DNA of 6,716 bases. Origin: an uncultured Ignavibacteriota bacterium. GTDB taxonomy: Bacteria; Bacteroidota; Ignavibacteria; Tepidaquicellales; Tepidaquicellaceae. Made by a program: the position numbers and the translations under genes. The notes beneath the pieces were generated by a model, which did no database searches, was not told the origin of the DNA, and worked only from the letters and a program-made list of their open reading frames with translations. Of this stretch, positions 1 through 5,980 are shown piece by piece. The first letter of the stretch is position 1; each line of letters starts with the position of its first letter. The stretch covers positions 1 to 6,716 of the forward strand of contig CALGOI010000075.1 of the NCBI GenBank assembly GCA_937959065.1, read 5' to 3'.

Positions 1-1
1 T

Positions 2-40
2 TACGAAGAAGTTCGCGGCAATGTAATTAAGCAATTGTAA
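2..40 (+). CDS. C-terminal end of an unidentified protein (partial)
   Basis: The frame starting at base 2 reads YEEVRGNVIKQL followed by TAA at 38-40, and an intrinsic terminator begins nine bases later. This is what the end of a real gene looks like, but only 12 residues are visible. The ending is loosely like the C-terminus of elongation factor G proteins (HY-x-x-V-P-x-N-x-A-x-x-I), but that is too weak to name the gene. The upstream part lies outside the window. Confidence 0.6.
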   Translation, partial: YEEVRGNVIKQL

Positions 41-48
41 GAATAAAT

Positions 49-77
49 AAAAAAACCCGCTATAAGCGGGTTTTTTT
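49..77. terminator. Bidirectional intrinsic terminator
   Basis: The stem CCCGC (56-60) pairs with GCGGG (66-70) around a TATAA loop. It is flanked by seven A on the left (49-55) and seven T on the right (71-77), which extend the pairing to 12 bp. Because of the A and T tracts it works in both directions: it ends the plus-strand gene stopping at 40 and the minus-strand tRNA transcript arriving from the right. Confidence 0.9.
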
Positions 78-90
78 ATTTATCATTTTG

Positions 91-164
91 AGGCGTCGGC
101 CAGATTCGAACTGGCGAATGGCAGTTTTGCAGACTGCTCCCTTGAGCCACTTGGGTACGACGCC
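91..164 (-). tRNA. tRNA-Cys (GCA)
   Basis: Read on the minus strand, the gene folds as a complete cloverleaf. The acceptor stem is GGCGTCG/CGACGCC. The anticodon stem GCAGT/ACTGC carries the loop CTGCAAA, giving anticodon GCA. The T arm GCCAG/CTGGC carries TTCGAAT. The discriminator base is U (complement of base 91), the identity base expected for tRNA-Cys. No CCA is encoded. It lies downstream of tRNA-Gly on the same strand and just before the bidirectional terminator, so the two are probably cotranscribed. Confidence 0.96.
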
Positions 165-215
165 TTGTTTTGCATCCATACTCCCTGAGTCCCGAGAATT
201 CGGAAGTACGACGCC
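165..215 (-). pseudogene. Degenerate copy of the 5' half of tRNA-Cys
   Basis: The 51 bases immediately upstream of tRNA-Cys (minus strand) repeat pieces of that tRNA in the same order. They hold GGCGTCGTAC, identical to the first ten bases of the tRNA; then CTCA-GGGAG, against CTCAAGGGAG in the tRNA D-arm region; then TGCAAAAC, identical to the anticodon loop and following bases. The intact tRNA starts straight afterwards. There are about eight extra bases after the first block and no 3' half (no T arm), so it cannot form a tRNA. The AA before the acceptor start is also repeated, so the direct repeat AAGGCGTCGTAC occurs twice. I read it as a decayed partial tandem duplication. The match was found by eye. 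Confidence 0.6.
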
Positions 216-227
216 TTAAAACAAACA

Positions 228-249
228 TTCCCAAAGAGGACTTTGGGAA
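228..249. other. 9-bp perfect hairpin between the two tRNA genes
   Basis: TTCCCAAAG (228-236) pairs perfectly with CTTTGGGAA (241-249) across a four-base loop. On the minus strand it lies ten bases past the 3' end of tRNA-Gly and is followed by TGTTTGTTTT. It could be a partial terminator for tRNA-Gly or a structure that guides tRNA 3' processing. The T tract is interrupted, so full termination is unlikely. Confidence 0.55.
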
Positions 250-258
250 CAAGATTAG

Positions 259-331
<73 letters not shown>

Positions 332-340
332 TTAGAATGA

Positions 341-371
341 CAAAATTAAAGCTATTATTGTGATTTTTCAA
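341..371 (-). promoter_or_regulatory. Bacteroidetes-type promoter for tRNA-Gly/tRNA-Cys
   Basis: On the minus strand TTG (complement of 369-371) is followed after exactly 20 bases by TAATTTTG (complement of 341-348). This fits the -33 TTTG / -7 TAnnTTTG consensus with its 19-21 base spacing; only the first T of the -33 box is missing. The -7 box ends ten bases before the mature tRNA-Gly 5' end, leaving a very short leader. Confidence 0.7.
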
Positions 372-440
372 GTCCAATAATTAATCTACAACCGGAACAA
401 ACATTTTAATTCTTGAGTTTTATTATATATATTTAAGATA

Positions 441-866
441 ATGAGATTACTTGTATTAATAAGTTATATAACGTTACTCGGGGGCTGTACTGCTCCCATA
501 AAGTATGACTCTACAGTTACGCTGGAGGGTAATATATGGAATCTTTCCGAGCTGGATGGTAAGGAGTATTTTCCGAGCGCTGAGCATGACCCTGCATATA
601 TTGAATTTTTCAGTGACGGTAGCTTTTTCGGTTTCGGCGCGTGCAATGAGTATTTTGGCAGATATGAAGCATCAGCCTCATCCATAAAGATAGAATCCAA
701 CATGACCGCAAAAGGATGTGAGGGAATGCTTGAATTTGAGCTGGACCTGGGTTCTGCACTTCTGACAGCCGATGAATATGTTATAAAGGGAGAAGAGCTG
801 TATCTTTACAGGGACAGCAAAATAATCGCAAAATTTTTTACCGTAATTACACCGGAACTGAATTAA
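441..866 (+). CDS. META/HslJ-like (DUF306) lipoprotein
   Basis: This 141-residue protein starts with a short signal peptide ending in the lipobox LGGC (Cys16), so it should be lipid-anchored and exported; only Arg2 supplies the n-region charge. The rest is one META domain, the fold of E. coli heat-shock protein HslJ. Visible marks are W-N-L (33-35), F-S-D-G-S-F (57-62), the signature G-A-C-N-x-Y-F-G (66-73), T-A-K-G-C (89-93) and a final strand K-G-E-E-L-Y-L-Y (116-123). Cys68 and Cys93 are placed where a disulfide could form. Molecular function in the family is unknown; HslJ has been linked to heat shock and novobiocin resistance. The ATG at 441 has no clear Shine-Dalgarno sequence, but it places the signal peptide correctly. 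The gene is divergent from the tRNA pair, and no terminator is evident after it. Confidence 0.85.
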   Translation: MRLLVLISYITLLGGCTAPIKYDSTVTLEGNIWNLSELDGKEYFPSAEHDPAYIEFFSDGSFFGFGACNEYFGRYEASASSIKIESNMTAKGCEGMLEFELDLGSALLTADEYVIKGEELYLYRDSKIIAKFFTVITPELN

Positions 867-1054
867 ACCTTTCTATCCTGTTATTTATCCAATCAGTAAG
901 AAACCTTTTTAAAAAGTTCAAAGTTAAAAATTATTAAGAGTAGGGTAACCACCAACTCGATTAATGAACTTATCAAATTTTATAGGGGAACATATGCGAC
1001 AATATACGGATTATTTAACTTAAGCCTTCTGTAAAGATGGAGGAGGGTAATGAA
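867..1054. other. Intergenic region with no recognised gene
   Basis: These 188 bases between the META-domain gene and the HExxH gene hold no RNA gene I recognise and no good intrinsic terminator. A 12-base palindrome CTTTTTAAAAAG lies at 905-916. I found no convincing -33/-7 pair for the downstream gene. The right end carries the strong ribosome binding site listed separately. Confidence 0.5.
1039..1047 (+). promoter_or_regulatory. Strong ribosome binding site deciding the start at 1055
   Basis: GGAGGAGGG sits seven bases before the ATG at 1055, an ideal Shine-Dalgarno position. The longer reading from the ATG at 1037 would place this site inside the coding sequence and has no site of its own, so the 1055 start is preferred. 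Confidence 0.75.
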
Positions 1055-1762
1055 ATGATAAAGCTAATGGATAACCCGCTTATCGAGCAAGTAATATGGG
1101 CAATAATTTCGTTCCTTACAATAAACATTAATAACGACATCAGTACCAAGTACGTGACGGAAGTGAATTTCCGGAACAGCTATTTTTTTCAGAGTGAAAA
1201 GACTAAGCTGATAGAATTCTATACTCTTGACAGTGTATCTCTCACTAAGAACGCGCTAAGGACTTTTAAAGGGACGGAAAGATATGTACTCGAGGAGATC
1301 GTGGAGGACAGTACGGGAATTTTCCTGATGAGATTATTAAAGGGAAGATTTTACATCGGTACAGACCCGTTCAGGATAGATATTGCAATAATGAACTCGG
1401 ATACTAATTTTAATATAAGCGTATTCGACAGGTATGAGAATTACCTTGGCGATATTGTGTGGAACAGGTCGCTGGTAGATACCGCAAATATGGGTGATGA
1501 AACGAAGGAGCTTTACCGGCTGCTTGGCAATAAGAATTTTAATATAGTTTTTACATTTCTGCATGAGGTATCACACTTTGTAAATTTCATCCAGGCAAAC
1601 CCGAAATATGAGGATGGTAAGTGGTTCGTGAATAAGAAGAAGCTAAAAAGTGAATGGGAAACCGATAAGGAAGCAGAGAAGTATATACGGCGTTTCCTGC
1701 CGGATATAAAGGAAATTTATCAAACGTACAAAGTACCGCAAAAGGAAATAAGTAATAAGTAA
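1055..1762 (+). CDS. Putative HExxH zinc metalloprotease, family not recognised
   Basis: Starting at the ATG at 1055, the protein has 235 residues; an ATG at 1037 would add six. The clearest feature is F-L-H-E-V-S-H-F, with HExxH at residues 170-174. About 30 residues later comes an acidic helix-like stretch E-T-D-K-E-A-E-K-Y (202-210) that could supply the third zinc ligand (E202, D204 or E206). This order, HExxH followed by an E/D-x-E-A-x-x-F/Y segment, resembles gluzincin-like proteases of the ImmA/IrrE type. The first 165 residues match no family I know. There is no signal peptide; the hydrophobic stretch near residues 13-22 is short, so it is probably cytoplasmic. The C-terminus is Lys-rich. 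The neighbours do not suggest a role: the gene stands alone between a lipoprotein gene and a terminator, without an obvious adjacent helix-turn-helix partner such as ImmA-type proteases often have. Protease activity is inferred from the motif only. Confidence 0.7.
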   Translation: MIKLMDNPLIEQVIWAIISFLTININNDISTKYVTEVNFRNSYFFQSEKTKLIEFYTLDSVSLTKNALRTFKGTERYVLEEIVEDSTGIFLMRLLKGRFYIGTDPFRIDIAIMNSDTNFNISVFDRYENYLGDIVWNRSLVDTANMGDETKELYRLLGNKNFNIVFTFLHEVSHFVNFIQANPKYEDGKWFVNKKKLKSEWETDKEAEKYIRRFLPDIKEIYQTYKVPQKEISNK

Positions 1763-1764
1763 AG

Positions 1765-1793
1765 AAAAGCCCCTCTAATATGAGGGGCTTTTT
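1765..1793. terminator. Bidirectional intrinsic terminator between convergent genes
   Basis: The stem GCCCCTC (1769-1775) pairs with GAGGGGC (1782-1788) around a six-base loop TAATAT. AAAA lies on the left (1765-1768) and TTTTT on the right (1789-1793), so it can terminate from both sides. It starts three bases after the stop of the HExxH gene and lies 24 bases past the stop of the minus-strand hydrolase gene. Confidence 0.92.
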
Positions 1794-1816
1794 GCATTAG
1801 TAAGAGGGTTTTTGTA

Positions 1817-3550
1817 TTATTCAACTTTGGTGCCGGGAATCTCCTGTCCGCCCTGGAAAAGCGTCATTCCTGTCACTTTTCCGCTTTCATCCACATTGAA
1901 TATGATCTTTGCCGGTACGACTTTTAAATAAAAGTCTGTTTCCGAGGTAGGGAATATTTCGAATTTTTCCTGTCCAGTTGCCTGTTCGAATATCCTGTCA
2001 CCATCCACGGTTATTTCGATATAAAATGCCGGTGCCAGCTGGTATTTACCGATGTACCTGCTTAAAACTTCATTCGGTAATTTTACATCGGATTTATTTT
2101 CATAATCCACGCCAAGCTTTTTAAGCATATTTATCGCGTTGGTATTGCCGGGATTCAAATCCAGTGATTTTTTGTAGTTCTCAATTGATTTTTCATTCTC
2201 TCCCTTGTTCATCAGAGCTTCGGCATAACTGTCATAGGTATTAAATGCATCCGGGAAAGCAATAACATTGATCTCAAATATTGCTAAAGCTTTGTCCAGA
2301 TCATTTTCTTCCTGCATTATTGCATATCCGTAATTATTAATATCACTTTCCCTTACAAAATATTCTAAAACCAGATTTTCAAAATTTGTTTTGAAATACT
2401 CTACAGTGCCTTCATTACCTTTTTCACTGAACCATTTTTCCATAGCAGAAACAATAGGTTGTTTCGGATATTCGGGCTCTGTACCGTCGAGAACTTTCCT
2501 TATATTCGAGGTAATATCGAAGAGACGGGTCGAACCGGTATTATTAAGTATCACAATAGTTCTATCTTCATCTATAAATCTCGCGAACATAGTATTATAC
2601 CCATTTATTCCTCCTGTATGCCACACAAGTGTGGAACTATCTGACGCACCGGGCCCATTGGCATTCATAATTACCCATCCGTATCCGTATCCTTCAAGGT
2701 AGGGAGTCCACATTTGATTTTTGATATCCTCTGACAATATTTTATCTGTGTAAAGAGCTCTATCCCATTTGTAAAGGTCTCTCGCGGTCGAATACATATC
2801 ACCCGCACCTAAGGCATTTGGCATATAGAAATAAGGCTCATCTTCGATTTTCATACCGACCCACTGGTAACCCAAGGCGCGGTTCGATGGGGGATTTTCT
2901 TCTCTTTCTATCCCGCTGTCAGTCATCCCGGCGGGTTTAAGGATCCTTTCCTCGATGAGCTCCTCATAGGGAACTCCGGCTACTCTCTCTGCAATCACAG
3001 CAAGCAGGTAGTAACCTGTGTTATTATAATTGTAATTTGTACCCGGTTCGAATTCAAGATCGCCAGCATGAGCATATTTTATCATATGGTCTTCTGTAAA
3101 CTTAAACTTTGTAGAATCTCTCTACCACCCGGGAATGTTTGTGTAGCTGTGAATTCCTGCGGTATGGTTTAAAAGCTGCCTAATCGTGATCCTGCTGCCT
3201 GTGTCTTTTCTATACTCAGTGATATGGTCCGTTATCACGTCGTCCAGGCTCATTTTTCCTTCGGCAATGAGCTGCATAATTACCGATGCCACGAACTGTT
3301 TTGTGACCGAGCCAATCCTGAACTGGTGCTGCGGAGTGACGGGGGTTTTAGAGTCGAAATCAGCATAACCGTAACCTTTTTCAAGTATTATTTCACCTTT
3401 CTCTGCAACAAGCACAACTCCATTAAGAATGTCATACTCATTGTATTTAGAAAGGAGTTCCTCCAGTTTATCGCTTTTAGATTGAGGTATTGCAATAGAT
3501 GTAATCGCAGTTAGAACTAAAAATGTAAAAAATAATGTAAGTTTTTTCAT
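1817..3550 (-). pseudogene. Secreted beta-lactamase-family serine hydrolase with TPR-like and DUF3471-like domains, interrupted by an in-frame TAG (downstream copy)
   Basis: From ATG 3550 to TAA 1817 this is one continuous 578-codon frame except for TAG at codon 143 (3122-3124). The sister gene upstream has Trp (N-W-W-K) there, against G-W-stop-R here, so a single TGG to TAG change explains it. Parts in order: signal peptide (about 1-22); PF00144-type hydrolase domain with S-V-T-K (Ser81, Lys84), Y-N-N (175-177) and H-T-G (311-313), the serine-hydrolase triad of motifs; a TPR-like helical segment (about 419-480, with A-L-x-I-F-E and Y-K-K-S-L-x-L-N-P); and a C-terminal DUF3471-like beta domain (about 493-577). 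Such proteins act in the periplasm or outside the cell, as esterases or D-amino-acid peptidases; the substrate here is unknown. The stop separates the catalytic Ser from the other motifs. A restart at Met156 (3085) would lack both Ser and signal peptide, so neither piece should be active. The gene begins two bases after the sister gene's stop, which suggests one operon. Sequencing error is the main alternative to a true nonsense mutation. Confidence 0.85.
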
Positions 3551-3552
3551 AA

Positions 3553-5260
3553 TTAATCTATTTTTTCTCCTGTCATTGATTTATTATCCTGAAACAGTGT
3601 CAATCCTTTGACATTACCTGCTTCATCTATGTAAAATCTTATAGAAGTACCTGTTACTTTTGTGTAAAAATCCGTCCTGGTTTTTGGGAATATCTCATAT
3701 CTTTGCTGGTCGGTAGCCTGCTCAAATATCCTGTCTTCGAATACTGAAATTTCAACATAAAAATCCTCAGATAACCTGTATGTACCGGCATATTTTTTAA
3801 GATCCTCATTTGTGAGTTCGGTATCTTTGTGAGTTTCGGTTTCCACTCCGATCTTTTTAATCATCTTTTCTGCATTTGTATTAGCCGGGTTAATTGCAAG
3901 AGATTTTTTGTAATAATTTATTGCTTCCTGTATGCTGCCTTTTCTATAAAGTGCTTCACCCATGCTATCGTAAACGTCATATGATTCCGGAAATGCTTCC
4001 ATATTAATTTCAAATATTGCCAGGGCTTTATCGGTATTCAATTCTTCATTCAATACCTGGTAACCCCTCAGGTTTATTGCGTTTTCGTCTAACTCATATT
4101 CAGCTTTTATTGAATCTTCATTTTCTTTAAAATATTCAACCGCTTTATCATATTCCTTTTCAAGTAGTATTCTTTCAAGCTCGGGAATAAACGGTTTTTT
4201 AACTTTTAATGGCTCAAATCCATTTAATACATACCAGAGATTATCGGCAATCTTCATCAAGCCGGTCGGACCTGTATTATGTAAAAGGATAATGGTTTGC
4301 TTATCATCTACGTGCCTGACGAATATAGAATTAAAACCATTAACGGAACCGGTATGCCATATCATAGTGCTGCTATCATCATCTCCGGGTTTTTCAATAA
4401 CGGATACTTTCCATCCGTATCCATAATTACTTTTAGAAGGCGACCACATAAGATATTTTAGAGATTCGTTTATATAATCATTTGTATATAACGCTTTATC
4501 CCACTTGTAGAGGTCATTTGGGCATGTAGAAAAAATCATCCTCTACGAAATTCACCCCTTTTCTCATATATCCCTGAGCGAGGTTTGGCGGCGGGTTTTC
4601 CTCTCGTTCAATCCCAGTGCTGTTCATTTCAGCCGGATCAAAAATCCTTTGCCTTAGTAAAAGTTCATATGGCACCCCGGCAGCTCTCTCAGCGATTATA
4701 CCAAGCAGATAATATCCGGTGTTGTTATAATTATAATTAGAACCAGGCTCGAACTCAAGTTCGCTCGCATGCGAAATTGTGATAAGATGTTTCTTTGAGA
4801 ATTTCACCTTAGATGAATCCTTCCACCAGTTAGGGATGTTAGTATAGCTTTTTATACCGGAAGTATGGTTTAGCAACTGATGGATAGTCACTTTATCCCC
4901 GATATCTTTTCTATATTCGGGTAGATATTTCGATATTTTATCATCCAGACTCAATTTCCCTTCATTTGACAATTGAAGAATAACCGTAGCAACAAATTGC
5001 TTTGTTAGTGATCCAATTCTGAATTGGGTTTGGGGATTATTCTCAATATTGCTGCTAAAATCAGCCATACCATACCCTTTTTCCAGTACTATACCTGTGC
5101 TGTCGGCAATCAAAGCTGTTCCGTTAAACAGTTCATTTTTATTATATTCCTGTAATAAATTATCCAGTTTTTCTTTAAGCGGTTGTGAAAATAAATTTCC
5201 GTTTAAAACTAAGGAATAGATTAAGATAAATCCCGTTAATAATGTCCGTAACTTTTTCAT
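3553..5260 (-). pseudogene. Secreted beta-lactamase-family serine hydrolase with TPR-like and DUF3471-like domains, frameshifted by a 35-bp deletion (upstream copy)
   Basis: The start is taken at ATG 5260, which opens a normal signal peptide (M-K-K-L-R, hydrophobic core, cleavage near F-S-Q at 24-26); the frame is open 43 codons further but that extension is not signal-like. The first 248 codons end at TGA 4514-4516 just after F-F-Y-M-P-K. The rest continues in the next frame from about 4524 to TAA 3553. The sister gene has 12 more residues at this place (A-L-G-A-G-D-M-Y-S-T-A-R) between M-P-N and D-L-Y-K-W; here a net 35 bases are missing. Motifs: S-L-T-K (Ser84, Lys87) and Y-N-N (178-180) in the first part; W-H-T-G, a TPR-like segment and the DUF3471-like domain in the second. 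The two genes are homologous over their whole length and in tandem, so they arose by duplication. As read, the first fragment would be exported but lacks HTG, and the second has no signal peptide, so the gene should be inactive. The role of the intact enzyme cannot be told beyond secreted serine hydrolase. Confidence 0.85.
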
Positions 5261-5392
5261 ATGTTTAGAGGGTTTTAGTGGAGCTAAGGTTTCAAAAACT
5301 AAACCATGCTTAGAAATATTACATCGAATTGAAAGTAAATTAAATATATTAATTATTATATTTGTAATAAATAAAATTAGAGGGTGCAACCA
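5261..5392. other. Divergent intergenic region
   Basis: This 132-base stretch separates the minus-strand hydrolase pair from the plus-strand DoxX gene and must hold the promoters of both. Its right half (about 5335-5380) is extremely A+T-rich. One good -7 box faces doxX (separate entry). Facing the hydrolases only the weak TAGTTTTT (complement of about 5298-5305) is visible, without a -33 partner. The frame that extends the hydrolase leftward start to 5389 covers this region but looks non-coding. Confidence 0.5.
5357..5364 (+). promoter_or_regulatory. Candidate -7 box of the DoxX-family gene
   Basis: TATATTTG matches the Bacteroidetes TAnnTTTG box exactly and lies 28 bases before the ATG at 5393. 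The nearest upstream TTG (5329-5331) is 25 bases away, longer than the usual 19-21, so the -33 part is not convincing. In such A+T-rich DNA a chance match is possible. Confidence 0.4.
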
Positions 5393-5980
5393 ATGGGTTT
5401 ACTATTTAAAGCAAGAAGTGGGGCAAATACGGGACTTTTGATAATAAGGTTAGTAGTGGGTTTTTTGTTTTTATTCGCCGGTGCTGAAAAGATCATCGAC
5501 ATCGAAGCTTTTATTAACGAATTAAAAGCTATGGATGTAATGTCGGATAATCTTGCGTTCATAGTTGGATTTATCCTTCCGTTTGCTCAGGTTTTCCTCG
5601 GTGGATTGTTTATAATAGGACTTTTTACACCCATAGTGAGCTTTTTTCTTTCGTTTATAACATTAGCGATTATAATCAGTACAGGGGCAGGGGATCCGGT
5701 ACATCCGTTTAGTTTGAACTGGGTTGTGCTGGCGTGTACTCTGTGTACATTATTCAGCGGTGCCGGTGTAGTGTCCTTCGATGCATTCTTTGATAAAAAG
5801 AAGCAAAAAGATGTAGTTTCCTATGCTCCGAGTTATAAAGGGACTGAAGAAACACAAAAAAGTGTTGTAGTAAAAGAAAATAAACCGGAAGAAAAAGAAT
5901 CGGATATAAAGATAGATATAAAACCCGACCTTAAGCCGGATCCGAATAATCCCGAGGGTGATAAGAAAGATTCTATCTGA
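5393..5980 (+). CDS. DoxX-family inner membrane protein with charged C-terminal tail
   Basis: ATG 5393 is chosen because AGAGGG (5379-5384) lies eight bases upstream; the alternative GTG at 5384 overlaps this site. The 195-residue protein has four hydrophobic segments (about 14-34, 53-75, 78-98, 107-128) and the DoxX-type opening R-L-V-V-G-F-x-F-x-F-A-G-A-E-K (19-33), followed by L-P-F-A-Q-V-F-L-G-G-L (62-72). DoxX/MauE-like proteins are small four-helix membrane proteins. Characterised members take part in quinone-linked oxidation or redox defence, but most are unassigned and I cannot specify a reaction. Odd: about 60 residues (134-195) follow the last helix, rich in Lys, Glu, Asp and Pro, with short repeats (D-I-K-I-D-I-K-P-D-L-K-P-D). 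Family members usually stop soon after helix four. The stop TGA overlaps the end of purA on the other strand. Confidence 0.85.
   Translation: MGLLFKARSGANTGLLIIRLVVGFLFLFAGAEKIIDIEAFINELKAMDVMSDNLAFIVGFILPFAQVFLGGLFIIGLFTPIVSFFLSFITLAIIISTGAGDPVHPFSLNWVVLACTLCTLFSGAGVVSFDAFFDKKKQKDVVSYAPSYKGTEETQKSVVVKENKPEEKESDIKIDIKPDLKPDPNNPEGDKKDSI

Noticed and set aside
155..217. Attachment-site pair (attL/attR) made from the repeated GTACGACGCCTT
   Set aside because: The two copies are only 51 bases apart with no element, integrase or cargo between them, and further tRNA-Cys blocks lie in the right order, which fits a tRNA duplication better.
919..926. Minus-strand TAACTTTG, a match to the -7 consensus, antisense to the META-domain gene
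   Set aside because: The nearest TTG is 26 bases upstream, outside the normal spacing, and such boxes are expected by chance in A+T-rich DNA.
964..1023. A 19-codon open frame before the HExxH gene (possible leader peptide)
   Set aside because: No ribosome binding site, no telling codon run and no attenuator hairpin follows it.
2391..2702. Plus-strand open frames within the hydrolase genes (also at 3186-3514)
   Set aside because: They are antisense shadows of frames supported by catalytic motifs and by paralogue alignment.
4511..4530. Programmed +1 frameshift at CCC-AAA-TGA-C joining the two halves of the upstream hydrolase
   Set aside because: TGA followed by C is a context seen in prfB-type +1 shifting, but there is no Shine-Dalgarno stimulator, and comparison with the sister gene shows that 12 residues are missing as well. 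A deletion explains both facts.
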